Of a DNA stretch of 64,000 nucleotides, positions 43,599-53,154 are shown one piece after another. The notes beneath the pieces are model-generated. The model saw nothing but the letters and a program-made list of their open reading frames with translations. It did no database searches and had not been told where the DNA came from. A program made the position numbers and the translations under genes. Numbering within the stretch: the first letter of the stretch is position 1; the number at the start of each line of letters is the position of its first letter. The DNA lies in the NCBI RefSeq assembly GCF_000801955.1, contig NZ_JSZO01000003.1:186001-250000 (forward strand), read 5' to 3'. Origin of the DNA: Ralstonia sp. A12 (lineage in GTDB: Bacteria; Pseudomonadota; Gammaproteobacteria; Burkholderiales; Burkholderiaceae).

Positions 43599-43673
43599 TC
43601 AGCGGTTGGCGATGTACATCGTGATCTCGAACCCCAGTCGCAGTTCGGTATAAGCGGGCGTCGTCCAGTTCAT
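43599..43673 (-). CDS. pqqA: PQQ precursor peptide PqqA
   Basis: 24-residue peptide starting [15 protein letters not shown] and carrying the conserved Glu16-x3-Tyr20 (FEITMY) that becomes PQQ. A very strong SD (AAGGAGGAG) precedes the ATG at 43673. First gene of pqqABCDE; no pqqF/G-type protease gene is in the operon. Confidence 0.97.
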   Translation of the reverse strand: MNWTTPAYTELRLGFEITMYIANR

Positions 43674-43777
43674 GTCTCCTCCTTGAGGGTTGGCATAGTT
43701 AGTGAATGCACTGTGTTGTTCCGCGGCTGGCGCAGGCGTTCTGCCGAACGCAGCCGCCCACGATGAAGGCAACATCC

Positions 43778-44719
43778 ATGCCCACACCCGATTGGCCCGC
43801 CACGTCTACGTGCTTTGACCTGCGTACGCCGGACAGCCATGTCGTGCATATGCGGCAATGCGGGCCGGACAGCGGCGAGCCGTGGCTGGTGCTGCACGGC
43901 GGCCCGGGCAGTGGCTGCTCGCCTTCGATGGCCACATGGTTCGATCCACTGCGGCATCGCGTCATCTTGCCGGACCAGCGCGGCGCGGGGCGCTCGCGCC
44001 CGGCCGGTACCCGCCGGCGCAATACGGTGACGGCGCTGCTGGCCGATCTGGAGCAATTGCGTACCACGCTGGGCATCGAACGCTGGGGCTTGGTCGGCGG
44101 GTCATGGGGCGCGGCGCTGGCCTTGGCCTATGCCGATCGCTTTCCCGATGCCGTGTCTGCGCTGGTGTTGCGTGGCGCCTTCCTGACCGGCTTCGATGAT
44201 GTGCAGGCGCTGTTCAATGCGCGCGGTGCTGGCCGTGATCTGTTGCGACGCGTCGATCGGCAAGGTGAGGGTTTTCCCGCCGCGCGCGGACGCCTTCTCG
44301 TTGCAACAGACATGTTGCAGGTTGGTACAACTGTTCAGAAACTGAACATCGCCACAGCATGGCAGCGCGCAGAGCGCCGCTTGCTGAAATTGTCGCCTGC
44401 TGGACGACTGACGTGGCCACAGCAGATGGCCCTGGTACGCAAATACCAGCTCCAGGCGCATTACCTGTATCGCCGGGCGGGTCTGGGGAAATCCACCTTG
44501 CTGAGAGCGGCTGCGCGTATCGGCGGGCGAGGGTTGCCCGTGACGTTGCTGCATGGCCGGGAAGACAACGTTTGCCGACCGGAGAACGCGCTGCGCCTGT
44601 CTGCAGCGATACCGCAAGCGCGGCTGGTGTGGGTGCCAGGCGGGCACCTGGCGGCGGGCGAGATGGCGCGGGCACTGGTCGCCGCGATTCGCGCGTCAGC
44701 GTGGTCAGTCGGTGTCTGA
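43778..44719 (+). CDS. Prolyl iminopeptidase-like alpha/beta hydrolase
   Basis: Alpha/beta hydrolase of 313 residues resembling S33 prolyl aminopeptidases. It has the oxyanion motif [27 protein letters not shown], nucleophile [14 protein letters not shown], Asp in [15 protein letters not shown] and His in PGGHLAAGE. No signal peptide, so cytoplasmic. It is divergent from pqqA with only ~104 bp between starts, and its 3' end overlaps the convergent regulator by 15 nt. Start 43778 chosen for an upstream AAGG; ATG 43763 also possible. A role in trimming modified PqqA is speculative. Confidence 0.82.
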   Translation: MPTPDWPATSTCFDLRTPDSHVVHMRQCGPDSGEPWLVLHGGPGSGCSPSMATWFDPLRHRVILPDQRGAGRSRPAGTRRRNTVTALLADLEQLRTTLGIERWGLVGGSWGAALALAYADRFPDAVSALVLRGAFLTGFDDVQALFNARGAGRDLLRRVDRQGEGFPAARGRLLVATDMLQVGTTVQKLNIATAWQRAERRLLKLSPAGRLTWPQQMALVRKYQLQAHYLYRRAGLGKSTLLRAAARIGGRGLPVTLLHGREDNVCRPENALRLSAAIPQARLVWVPGGHLAAGEMARALVAAIRASAWSVGV

Positions 44720-46726
44720 GGGTAGGCCGCCGGCCTCGTCGATCCTGCGGTAAATGGTGTTGCGCGAAATGCCGAGCGCCTTTGCAGCGGCCGAGATGTT
44801 GCCGTTGTGCGCCTTCACCGCCGCCAGGATGGTCATGCTTTCAACGTCGGCAAGCCGCTTGGGCTGGGCGTTGCCGACAGTGACGGCAACAGGTTGCGCG
44901 TCTGCCGCCATCGCACTATCCGGAGCAGGCTGGTCGCCGCCATGCCGTGCCTGCCAGTCTTCAAGAAAATCGTCGGGCAGGTGGTCTTCAGTGATCTCTG
45001 GGGCGTCTTCGGCCATCAATCGGGCCGTGCGCAGCAGATTGCCGAGTTGGCGGATGTTGCCGGGCCAGTGGTAGCTGCGGAACATCTGCATCACGGCCTC
45101 GCTGATAGGCGGCGCGTCAGCTTGTTCGAGTTGCAGCAGCTTGTTGGCCACCACATCGAGGTCGCTTCGCTCGCGCAAGGCGGGCAGGCGCACGACGAGG
45201 CCGTTGAGGCGGTAGTACAGGTCTTCGCGAAACTGCCCACTGGCCACCATCTCGCGCATGTTGCGGTGGGTCGCGCAAACCACCGCCACATCCACCTGGA
45301 TCAGCTTGTTGCTACCCAGCGGCGACACCGCGCGCTCCTGCAAGGCACGCAGCAGGCGGGCCTGCAGATGCAGCGGCATGTCGCCGATCTCGTCGAGGAA
45401 TAACGTGCCACCATTGGCCAGCACCATCTTGCCGATGCCGCCTTTCTTGCGAGCACCGGTAAAGGCGCCTTCTTCGTAGCCGAAGAGCTCCGATTCGATC
45501 AGCGCTTCCGGAATCGACGCGCAGTTCACGGCGATGAAGGGGCCGGCGTGGCGCGGGCTGTCAGCGTGGATGGCGCGTGCGAGCAGCTCCTTGCCGGTGC
45601 CGGTTTCGCCCAGCACCATCACGGTGATGTCCTTGCCGATGACCTTGCGCAGTTTGCCGATGACGGTCTTGATCTGGGCGTCGCCGGTGTCCAGTGCCTC
45701 CAGGCTCGCGGCGGGTTGTCTGGACGGCTCGATGTAGTGCCGGCGTGCCGATGCCGGCTCACGCTCCCCAGGCATATCGCTGCCCATGGCGGGGCCGGCG
45801 ATGCGGTTGGCAGACCGTTTCCATTCGACGCGCGCAAACACCTTCACGCCGCTTGGCAGCTGCAACTGCACGATACCGGCTGGCGCGCCGCGCTCCGTAT
45901 CGATCAGCTGCGACATCGACAGGCCAAACAGCGACGAGAAGGTGTGCGCATGCAGCGCCCGGATCGACAGACCGAGCTGGAATTCACCGCTGCGATTGGC
46001 CGACAGGAAGCGCCCCGCTGGCGTAAAGGCCGCGATGCCCTCGACCAGCGTGCCGATGAATTCCGGGCGTGAGTGGAAGTGGATGCACACCACGTCCTGG
46101 AACGTGTTGGCGAACAGGTGGTTCTCGATCATCTGCGCCGACATGCGCACCAGGGCCATGGTGTGCTTGTGAAAGCCGCGGTGGTCGCCAGTCACGTCGA
46201 GCGCGCCTACTGTAGCGCCGTATGGGTCCAGGATCGGCGCGCAGGAGCAGGTGAGGAACCGGTTGGCTTCCAGATAGTGCTCCGACGCGTGGACCAGCGT
46301 GGGCTTGCCATCAGCCAGCGCGGTGCCGATGGCGTTGGTGCCCCGGGCCTCTTCCGACCACGACGCGCCCGGCTGCAAGGCCACCTTGCTGGCTTTAGCG
46401 AGGAAATCGTCATCGCCCAGTGAATGCAGGATCAGGCCCGATGTGTCGGTCAGGATCACCATGCTTTGCGTGTTGACGATCTGGCTGTAGAGCGTCTCCA
46501 TTACCGGCAGCGCGTGCGTGAACAGCGACTGGCTGCGCTCGATCTCGGTTTTCAGCTCGCTTTGCAGCACCGGGCAGAAGTCGGGCGACTCATAGGGCCG
46601 CAAGCCATAGGACTTCGAACGCTGGTGGGATTGCGCGATCAGTTCGGGCTGATCGTTCGGCGCATCACCGAGCGTGGCGGGTGTGCTCTCGGGGGCACGC
46701 GGGCCGGCTGCCGTGTGAGGGTTCAT
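44705..46726 (-). CDS. Sigma54-dependent transcriptional activator (AcoR-like)
   Basis: Enhancer-binding protein of 673 residues. The N-terminal sensory region (~50-330) includes a GAF-like domain ([27 protein letters not shown] typical of AcoR). The AAA+ domain has Walker A GETGTGKE (373-380), the sigma54-contact loop GAFTGA (420-425) and Walker [13 protein letters not shown] Fis-type HTH ([22 protein letters not shown]) ends the protein. Lying between pqq and pedF, it is the obvious activator for the -24/-12 promoters found around it, probably responding to the alcohol or aldehyde. Confidence 0.93.
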   Translation of the reverse strand: MNPHTAAGPRAPESTPATLGDAPNDQPELIAQSHQRSKSYGLRPYESPDFCPVLQSELKTEIERSQSLFTHALPVMETLYSQIVNTQSMVILTDTSGLILHSLGDDDFLAKASKVALQPGASWSEEARGTNAIGTALADGKPTLVHASEHYLEANRFLTCSCAPILDPYGATVGALDVTGDHRGFHKHTMALVRMSAQMIENHLFANTFQDVVCIHFHSRPEFIGTLVEGIAAFTPAGRFLSANRSGEFQLGLSIRALHAHTFSSLFGLSMSQLIDTERGAPAGIVQLQLPSGVKVFARVEWKRSANRIAGPAMGSDMPGEREPASARRHYIEPSRQPAASLEALDTGDAQIKTVIGKLRKVIGKDITVMVLGETGTGKELLARAIHADSPRHAGPFIAVNCASIPEALIESELFGYEEGAFTGARKKGGIGKMVLANGGTLFLDEIGDMPLHLQARLLRALQERAVSPLGSNKLIQVDVAVVCATHRNMREMVASGQFREDLYYRLNGLVVRLPALRERSDLDVVANKLLQLEQADAPPISEAVMQMFRSYHWPGNIRQLGNLLRTARLMAEDAPEITEDHLPDDFLEDWQARHGGDQPAPDSAMAADAQPVAVTVGNAQPKRLADVESMTILAAVKAHNGNISAAAKALGISRNTIYRRIDEAGGLPSDTD

Positions 46727-46928
46727 GGTGGGTCTCCTTAAACTCGCCCGCAATCTGTGTGCGGGTCGCCCGGGCCGCTATCGTCAATGCGCGAACCGGA
46801 AGTGTTGCGCCATGAAGCAAGACGCTTGCCAGGGTGTTGCATTCCTGAGCACCTGTGTCAGCCCGTGTCCCCGGGGCCCTGGTGCTGCGTTGCGGATGTT
46901 CCCGTGGTTTGCCGGCAGGTTTGCGCCT

Positions 46929-46944
46929 TGGTATGGCTCTTGCA
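46929..46944 (+). promoter_or_regulatory. Candidate sigma54 promoter of the PedF-type cytochrome gene
   Basis: TGGTAT-GGCTC-TTGCA keeps the essential GG and GC at correct spacing and a full TTGCA -12 box; it lies 44 bp before the start codon. Confidence 0.6.
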
Positions 46945-46988
46945 GAAATGCCTCCAAAAATCGTTTCAACGACACCAAGGAGACACTC

Positions 46989-47477
46989 TTGAACACGCCA
47001 CGCAATTTGTTCGCGCTGCTTTCTGTCTGCGCACTTCTGGCCGGGGGATTGCCCGCAACCGCAACCGCGCACGGCGATGTCACGCCGCAGGCCGTGGACA
47101 CGCACACCTTACCCCAACTCGGGGCCGATTGGCGTCAGGACAATCCATACCGCGCGCCGGGCAAGGACCATGATGAGGCGCTGCGCATCGGTACGTCGGC
47201 CTATGCTCAGAACTGCGCGCGCTGCCATGGGCTGGAAGCTATCTCCGGCGGGATTGCGCCCGACCTGCGCAAGCTCGATACCGACTGCATGTCGATGCCC
47301 GTCGGGAAGAAGCAGGATGCGTGCTTTGCTGAGATATCCCAGTACATGAGCCACACCGTCCGCACGGGCCGCACGCGCGATGGCCGGGTCTACATGCCGC
47401 CGTTCGAAGGTATCTTGAGCCAGGAAGCCGTCTGGGCCATCAAGACCTATCTCGAATCACGCCGCGTACAGGAGTAA
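46989..47477 (+). CDS. pedF: Cytochrome c550, PedF type
   Basis: Periplasmic mono-heme cytochrome of 162 residues. It begins with a TTG at 46989 supported by AAGGAG 6 nt upstream and followed directly by a signal peptide (NTPRNLFALLSVCALLAGG, cleavage near ATA-HGDVTPQAVD). Family-specific segments are GTSAYAQNCARCHGLEAIS with heme motif CARCH, GGIAPDLRKLDTDC and GRVYMPPFEGILSQEAVWAIK with the Met ligand. PedF/ExaB-type cytochromes accept electrons from quinoprotein ethanol dehydrogenases. Confidence 0.92.
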   Translation: MNTPRNLFALLSVCALLAGGLPATATAHGDVTPQAVDTHTLPQLGADWRQDNPYRAPGKDHDEALRIGTSAYAQNCARCHGLEAISGGIAPDLRKLDTDCMSMPVGKKQDACFAEISQYMSHTVRTGRTRDGRVYMPPFEGILSQEAVWAIKTYLESRRVQE

Positions 47478-47572
47478 GTGGGTCGGCCTGCTGCTGTCAG
47501 CAGTTTTGCGAGCCGATGTCGCCCACGCCTCCGGCTGCATCGGTTCACTCTTTATCCGCCAGGAGATTTTTC

Positions 47573-48454
47573 ATGAACGCCCGTTTTCGGTTGGTCATGG
47601 CGCCGGTTTTCCACCGCCTTGCCAGCCTTCTGTTTGCTGCGGCAGCCATTCTGGTGACGGCCGCACCGGCGCATGCCGACATGGCGAAGATCCGCCAAAG
47701 CGGTGCCCTGAAGGTTGCGCTGTACAAGGGTCTGCCGCCGTTCTCCGACAATGCCGGTGGCCAATTCACCGGTATCGATGTTGCGCTGGCGAATGCGCTC
47801 AGCAAGCAGATGGGGTTGTCCGCCTCGCTGCTGCCATTTGATGCCGACGACGACGGCATGTCGGGCGATCTGCGCAATATGGTCTGGCGCGGCCACTACC
47901 TCGGGTATGGCCCGGCTGACGTCATGCTGCATGTGCCGGTGGACCCGAACTTCGTCCGCCAGAACGACCAGGTGCTGATCTTCGCGCCCTATCTTCGCGA
48001 AGCCTATGTGCTGGTCTATGACAGAGAGCGTGTCTCCAAGGTCAGCAGTTTTGAAGACCTTGCGGGCCAGATGACCGGTGCCGAGCAGGGGACAGGCGCT
48101 GCGAGTGCGTTGCTCTCAGGTGCTCACGGCGCCCTGCGCGACAAGGTGAAGATTTACCCCGAGGCCAACGGGGCTCTGCACGCGCTGTTCTCTGGTGAAA
48201 TTGCCGCAGCAATGGTGACGCGCGCGCAGTACGAAAGCGTGCTGAAGGCGCAGAACCAGTCCGCCACGCGTTATGTGGCCACCGAACTGCAGTCGCCGTT
48301 GCTGCCTGCGCGCGGGTGGGCTATCGGGATGGCAGTCAAGGCGGATCAGCGCGAGCTGGCGCAGGCGCTGGAGAACGCGCTCAATGCGCTGCGCGCCAGC
48401 GGCGAGTTGCAGCGCATCTTTGCGCAGTACGGCGTGTCGATGGCGGCGCCGTAG
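47573..48454 (+). CDS. Quinoprotein dehydrogenase-associated substrate-binding protein
   Basis: Exported solute-binding-like protein of 293 residues (extracellular amino-acid-binding fold). Signal peptide ends near APAHA-DMAKIRQSG; KVALYKGLPPFSDNAGGQFTGIDVALANALS is the typical lobe-1 start. It is 95 bp after pedF with AGGAG before the ATG. This family occurs with PQQ dehydrogenases without ABC transporter genes; proposed roles include cofactor or metal delivery, none shown here. Confidence 0.85.
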   Translation: MNARFRLVMAPVFHRLASLLFAAAAILVTAAPAHADMAKIRQSGALKVALYKGLPPFSDNAGGQFTGIDVALANALSKQMGLSASLLPFDADDDGMSGDLRNMVWRGHYLGYGPADVMLHVPVDPNFVRQNDQVLIFAPYLREAYVLVYDRERVSKVSSFEDLAGQMTGAEQGTGAASALLSGAHGALRDKVKIYPEANGALHALFSGEIAAAMVTRAQYESVLKAQNQSATRYVATELQSPLLPARGWAIGMAVKADQRELAQALENALNALRASGELQRIFAQYGVSMAAP

Positions 48455-48528
48455 GCGGTCGGAGCAGAACGTGGCTACGTATCCGAGGGGCTGCCGCTGC
48501 GTGTTGCCATCGCCGGCCAGCTCGCGTG

Positions 48529-48996
48529 CTACAGCTTCTCGGCGGTGGCGTGCTTGGACGGCAGCGCACTCACGTTATCGTCGAACTGCGCATCCACGGG
48601 AATCTTGGAGAAGTGGTGGATCTTCGGCGTGTGCGACTCGTCGGCCTGTGCGTCGTGCGGGTCGATGAATGACATCGCTGTGCGACGCTTGAGCACGTGC
48701 GATTCGCGCGCTTGCGATTCGCGCCACAACTCGGCAGTGAACTTGAGCCCCGCGCGCAGTGCGTGGGCGCTTTCCTGTTTGCCCTTGCGCTGGTCGGAGA
48801 CCCGCTCAATGCCTTTCTTGACGACGTCTTCCAGGAACGTGATCCGCGCGCGGTAGTAATCCGCATGCATCTGCGCATCGAGCACGCGCTGTTCTGCTTG
48901 ATACAGCTCCATGCGAAGCTCGCTCAATGCGCGCTCTGCTTGCTTCTCGGGAGTGGGAGCATGGCTCATGGCCAAGTGTGCAATCCATCGCAACAT
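48529..48996 (-). CDS. Hypothetical coiled-coil protein
   Basis: Cytoplasmic-looking protein of 155 residues, highly charged, with a coiled-coil stretch at ~15-65 (EKQAERALSELRMELYQAEQ and onward). I recognise no family. The start at 48996 is supported by AGGAGG 7 nt upstream; an in-frame ATG lies 27 nt downstream. Convergent with the substrate-binding protein gene. Confidence 0.7.
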   Translation of the reverse strand: MLRWIAHLAMSHAPTPEKQAERALSELRMELYQAEQRVLDAQMHADYYRARITFLEDVVKKGIERVSDQRKGKQESAHALRAGLKFTAELWRESQARESHVLKRRTAMSFIDPHDAQADESHTPKIHHFSKIPVDAQFDDNVSALPSKHATAEKL

Positions 48997-49270
48997 GGTG
49001 AAGCCCTCCTGTCTTGCAAGTGTTCATCCACTTGTTTGAAGACATCGGTCGCTGCCCGCGCGCGTTGATCGGAAAGCGATCGTCTGCTTGCAAAACAGAC
49101 TACCAAAAAAATTCACAACGGTTGAGGGCGATTGCAAACCCGCGTGTTGCTAAAAGGAGGCATGGTCCTTTTGGGGGAGAGGCGTGCGGCTGGCGTTCTG
49201 GTCTGATAGGTGTTTGTCTCGCGCCGAAGCGGCTGCCACGGCAGACTTGGTGCCAATGCAACCGATTACG

Positions 49271-49993
49271 CTAGGCGCCAAGCCGGTTTGCGAGCGCTTC
49301 CATGTCAGTCACGTTACAGTCGAACGTCGGATCTGGCGTGACATCAACGGCAGCGCCCGGCCCGAACTCCAGCGGCCGCGCGATGAATGCCGTCCGAAAA
49401 CCCTGCGCACGGGCCGCCACCAGATCGTACTTGTGTGATGCGACCATCATGATTTCGTCGGGTGCCACACCTAGCGAACGGACGGCGAGGGCATAGACCT
49501 TTGGGTCGGGCTTGAACGACTGCACGAGTTCGCCCGTGAGGATGACGTCGAAGGGCAGCGCACCGTATCGCGCAATCCGGATCACCGAAGCCATGCTGCC
49601 GTTCGATAGCGCCGCCGTCAGATAGCGCAAGCGCAATCGGCTGAGGCCGCGCTGGGTATCCGGCCATGGGCGCAGCCGGCTCCAGGTCGCATTGAGCGCG
49701 TCGCGGTCTTCCGCACTGACGTGCTGCGCCCATGGGTAGTCGTGCAGCAGCGCGTCCAACGCTTCACGATAGATCGTGTCGGTGGAAATCCAACCGCGCT
49801 TTCCGGCCAGGAACGCGTCCATCCCGGCGCGGTAGCCGGCGCGCCAACGTGCAATGACTTCCGGCCAATCGGCGACGAACCCGCGCTGCGCACCCAAGGT
49901 TTCGCCGGCCTCGATGAGCGGCGTCGTGAAGTCCACCAGTGTGCCCTGCACATCAAAGCACAGCGCTTTCAACGAAGACGGGTCGAAGGTCAT
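49271..49993 (-). CDS. Haloacid dehalogenase, type II
   Basis: HAD-superfamily enzyme of 240 residues. Nucleophile Asp14 in LCFDVQGTLVDF, Ser/Asn in ALSNGSMASV, Lys in QSFKPDPKVYAL, and VASHKYDLVAARAQGFRTAFI, all in the order of L-2-haloacid dehalogenases. The residue after FDV is Gln rather than the usual Tyr or Phe. Start 49993 chosen; upstream in-frame sequence overlaps the next gene's 3' end. Confidence 0.88.
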   Translation of the reverse strand: MTFDPSSLKALCFDVQGTLVDFTTPLIEAGETLGAQRGFVADWPEVIARWRAGYRAGMDAFLAGKRGWISTDTIYREALDALLHDYPWAQHVSAEDRDALNATWSRLRPWPDTQRGLSRLRLRYLTAALSNGSMASVIRIARYGALPFDVILTGELVQSFKPDPKVYALAVRSLGVAPDEIMMVASHKYDLVAARAQGFRTAFIARPLEFGPGAAVDVTPDPTFDCNVTDMEALANRLGA

Positions 49994-50024
49994 GCGTGGC
50001 TCCTTGGAAACACGCGCAGCAGGT

Positions 50025-50828
50025 TTAACGGAAGCGGTACGTGAGCGATGCCATGCCCGTGGTCTGTTGGCGGCGCTGCGTGATCGGGCTGTCCGCGGCA
50101 TCACCGCGCAGGCGTGCGACTGTGAGCGAGCCGTTGGCGGTCCAGCGGTCGTCAAGCTTGCAGGTGACGATGGCATTGAAGTGGACGTCGCGCACACCGG
50201 CGTGCGTGGCGAACGTCGGCAGACCGGATGCCGCGCTTTGGTTGCCATCCACGCCGAAGAAGGTGCGCATGTATTGGCCGTTGGTCCACGACACGCCAGT
50301 ACCGAGGCTGAAGAGCCAGCGGCCAAGCGGGGCGCTGGCGTACACGTCGGCATTGGCGATCAGGCCTTGGCGGTTGCCCAGGATGTCCTGCTCGGCATCG
50401 GTGGAAAGCGTCAGGAACGACACGGTGTATTGCGCGAACGCCTTGGCACGCACCGTGGCGTTGACGTTGCCGAGACCATTCAGGCGCGCGTCGTCATGTG
50501 CATGGCGCCAGGTCGGATCGAACTGGAAGTTGCCGCCCACCTGCCATGTGTCGTCGTTGGCAAGGTAGACACCCAGGAAATCCATGCCCTTTGAGAAATA
50601 CCGGTGCTTGTATTCGATTTCCTGATCGATCCACGGGAACACGAAGCTCGACTTTGCGCCCGGATATTTCGGTGCCACATAGATGGACGGGCCGACGGCG
50701 ATGCTCCAGTCGCTGGGTTCGGCGCCGGCCGCGGGCGTGGTCTGTGCCGTGGCGATTGACCCGCCGAACAGGGGCAAGGCCAGCAGGCAGGCAAGCGCGA
50801 AGCGAGGCAGGGCACGCGAAGAGAACAT
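50025..50828 (-). CDS. MipA/OmpV family outer-membrane protein
   Basis: Beta-barrel protein of 267 residues with signal peptide (cleavage near SIATA-QTTPAAG). DWSIAVGPSIYVAPKYPGAKS and FPWIDQEIEYKHRYF are family features, and it ends in YRFR with the aromatic close to the C-terminus. MipA relatives scaffold murein enzymes or act as simple porins. ATG 50828 is preferred over 50888 because it starts directly at the signal peptide. Confidence 0.88.
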   Translation of the reverse strand: MFSSRALPRFALACLLALPLFGGSIATAQTTPAAGAEPSDWSIAVGPSIYVAPKYPGAKSSFVFPWIDQEIEYKHRYFSKGMDFLGVYLANDDTWQVGGNFQFDPTWRHAHDDARLNGLGNVNATVRAKAFAQYTVSFLTLSTDAEQDILGNRQGLIANADVYASAPLGRWLFSLGTGVSWTNGQYMRTFFGVDGNQSAASGLPTFATHAGVRDVHFNAIVTCKLDDRWTANGSLTVARLRGDAADSPITQRRQQTTGMASLTYRFR

Positions 50829-51044
50829 GGAAGCAAGCGGGTTGAGGTCGAGGAAAAAGCGCTGGGCACGCCATTCTAGAGGAATCATCCGTACGGCCGA
50901 TGACAGTGCAAACGTTGGCTCAACCGGGCGGTGGAGGGCGCGTTACATTTGTCACGGGGGCGACATGCGCGGGTCGCCGCACAGACATACACGGGGCATA
51001 GCGTGACGGGGCCGCCTCATGGCGGTAACCCAGAGGAGAATCCC

Positions 51045-52772
51045 GTGTCCCCCAAGAAACACCTCGCGCTTGCTGTGCTCTCCACGCTCGCATGCGGCCT
51101 GTCTGCGCATGTGTACGCCGATGACGATGATGCGCACCACGCGCACGCCAAGCATGTCCTGCTGATCTCCGTTGATGGTCTGCACCAGAACGACCTCGAC
51201 TGGTATGTCGGCAACCATCCGGGCTCCACGCTCGCACGCCTCGTGCATCAGGGCGTGAGCTATCGCAATGCCCGCACGCCGTTCCCGTCCGACTCGTTCC
51301 CCGGCATGGTCGGCCAAGTGACCGGCGGCAACCCCAAGACCACCGGCATCTACTACGATGACGCGTACAGCCGCAGCCTGCTGCCCGCCGGTACTACGGT
51401 GGCCAACTGTCACACCACCAAGCCGGGCGCCGAAGTGTTCTACGCTGAGGTCATCGCCAAGGATTTGAACCGCCTCGACAGCGGTCAGGGCATCCCGGGC
51501 CTCTATGCCGATCTGTCGAAGATCTCGCAGTTGACCGGCCACGCGCAGGACCTGATCGATCCGGCCTTCTTGCCGGTGTCGCCCGTCACGTGCGCGCCGG
51601 TGTATCCGCACCAGTACCTGAAGGTGAACACCGTGTTTGAAGTCGCTCGCAAGCACGGCCTGCGCACGGCCTGGTCAGACAAGCACGCTGCCTATGAAAT
51701 CCTCAACGGTCCGAGCGGGCAGGGTATCGACGACTTGTTCGCTCCCGAGATCAACAGCTCGGTGACCGACCCGTCGCTGCCCGCCGGCCCCGGTCCCGAC
51801 TGGACCAAAGACAACACCGACACCCAGCGCTACGACAGCTTCAAGGTGCTGGCCGTGCTGAACTGGCTCAAGGGCCACGACCACGCCGGTAACGGCACGC
51901 CGGGCGTGCCCGCCATCCTGGGCATGAACTTCCAGGCCGTGTCGACTGCGCAGAAGCTGAACAAGTCGGCCTACTACCCGGATCCGTCCAACACCGCCAA
52001 CAAGGTAGCGGGCGGTCTGGGTGGCTACACCAACAACGGCACGGTGCCGGGCCCGGTGCTGCAGAGCGCGCTCACCTTCGTCGACAGCAAGCTGGGCGAG
52101 CTGGTCAAGTCCGTCGACCCCGCCAACACGGTCGTGATCGTGTCGGCCAAGCATGGCCAATCGCCCAATAGCCGTGCGGACCTCACCATCGTCAACGACG
52201 GCAACATGATCGACGCGCTCAACTGCGCGTGGGAGAAGTACGCCGCCACCTGCAAGGACGCGACCAAGCCGCACCTCGTCGCGCACGCGATGGACGACGA
52301 CGGCATCCTGCTGTGGCTGAACGACCGCTCGCCGGCTGCGCTGCAGTTCACCAAGCAGTTCCTGCTCGGCTACTCGGGCACGGGCGTGGGTTCGGACGCT
52401 GCCGGCAACGCTGTTGCCAAGCCGTTCACCCAGGCGGGGGCCAGTCGCTTCGTGGTGGGTGAGGAAGTGGCCGACTTCTTCGGCGTGAAGCCCCGCGATG
52501 ACCGCTATCCGGATGTGGTCGGCATCGCGCAGCAGGGCACGGTGTGGGCCGGCAGCAAGCTGTCGAAGATTGCCGAGCATGGCGGCTTCCGTCCTGAGAA
52601 CCGCCACGTGCCGATCGTGGTGTGGGGCGCAGGCATCGGCTCCGACGTGGTGGACGAGCATGTCGACACCAATCAGATCGCACCGACCATCCTCAGCGTA
52701 TTGGGCCTCAAGCCGCATGAACTGCAGGCCGTGCAGATCGAAGGCACGCAGCGTCTGCCGCATCTGCGTTGA
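51045..52772 (+). CDS. Secreted alkaline-phosphatase-superfamily hydrolase
   Basis: Exported protein of 575 residues starting at GTG with GAGGAG upstream; signal peptide ends near HVYA-DDDDAHH. The fold is that of nucleotide pyrophosphatase/phosphodiesterases: VLLISVDGLHQNDLDW with the first metal Asp, TPFPSDSFPGMVGQVTGG with the Ser/Thr nucleophile region, VIVSAKHGQSP and a C-terminal HVPIVVWGAG. An Asp/His-rich DDDDAHHAHAKH follows the cleavage site. Substrate unknown. Confidence 0.85.
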   Translation: MSPKKHLALAVLSTLACGLSAHVYADDDDAHHAHAKHVLLISVDGLHQNDLDWYVGNHPGSTLARLVHQGVSYRNARTPFPSDSFPGMVGQVTGGNPKTTGIYYDDAYSRSLLPAGTTVANCHTTKPGAEVFYAEVIAKDLNRLDSGQGIPGLYADLSKISQLTGHAQDLIDPAFLPVSPVTCAPVYPHQYLKVNTVFEVARKHGLRTAWSDKHAAYEILNGPSGQGIDDLFAPEINSSVTDPSLPAGPGPDWTKDNTDTQRYDSFKVLAVLNWLKGHDHAGNGTPGVPAILGMNFQAVSTAQKLNKSAYYPDPSNTANKVAGGLGGYTNNGTVPGPVLQSALTFVDSKLGELVKSVDPANTVVIVSAKHGQSPNSRADLTIVNDGNMIDALNCAWEKYAATCKDATKPHLVAHAMDDDGILLWLNDRSPAALQFTKQFLLGYSGTGVGSDAAGNAVAKPFTQAGASRFVVGEEVADFFGVKPRDDRYPDVVGIAQQGTVWAGSKLSKIAEHGGFRPENRHVPIVVWGAGIGSDVVDEHVDTNQIAPTILSVLGLKPHELQAVQIEGTQRLPHLR

Positions 52773-52822
52773 TGTGATGGCGGGACCGGTGCGGGAGCAG
52801 GGCGCCGGTCCCGATCAGGCAT

Positions 52823-52850
52823 AAAAAAACGCCGGGGAATCCCCGGCGTT
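52823..52850. terminator. Bidirectional terminator between convergent genes
   Basis: Stem AACGCCGGGG/CCCCGGCGTT with a 3-nt loop, flanked by seven As on the left (T-run for the minus strand) and TTCTTC on the right. Confidence 0.9.
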
Positions 52851-52869
52851 CTTCATCGCGCTTGTCGCC

Positions 52870-53154
52870 TTATTGCTTGGCGGGTTCAGCGGCCTTCGGT
52901 GCCGAAGCGGCGTCGGCCTTCATGTCCGACTTGGCTTCAGCCTTCTTGTGGGCGGCCTTCTTGTGCGCGTGATGCTTCTTCATTTCGTGCTTGGCTTCAG
53001 CCTTCGGGGCGGAAGCGGCATCGGTGGCAGTCGCCGCAGCGGCCGGGGCCGGTGCGGGAGCAGCAGCCGGTGCGGACGCGGTGCCAGCTGCGAACACGGG
53101 GGCGGCAAAGGCACCAGCAACGATCAGAGCGGCCAGGGATTGAGCGACTTTCAT
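52870..53154 (-). CDS. Asr-like Ala/Lys/His-rich exported protein
   Basis: Small exported protein of 94 residues: signal peptide ending near PVFAA, then low-complexity Ala/Pro followed by Lys/His-rich EMKKHHAHKKAAHKKAEAK. Composition and layout resemble the acid-shock protein Asr of enterobacteria. Divergent from a second protein of the same kind, with 395 bp between starts. Confidence 0.75.
   Translation of the reverse strand: MKVAQSLAALIVAGAFAAPVFAAGTASAPAAAPAPAPAAAATATDAASAPKAEAKHEMKKHHAHKKAAHKKAEAKSDMKADAASAPKAAEPAKQ

Noticed and set aside
40421-43673. pqq operon lacking pqqF taken as a broken pathway
   Set aside because: Many intact pqq operons have the protease gene elsewhere; absence here does not mean loss of function.
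49152-49206. Hairpin AAAAGGA/TCCTTTT and a 14-codon ORF directly behind AGGAGG
   Set aside because: The SD sits only 1 nt from the ATG and the ORF lies inside the hairpin; no downstream gene on that strand makes sense of it as a leader.
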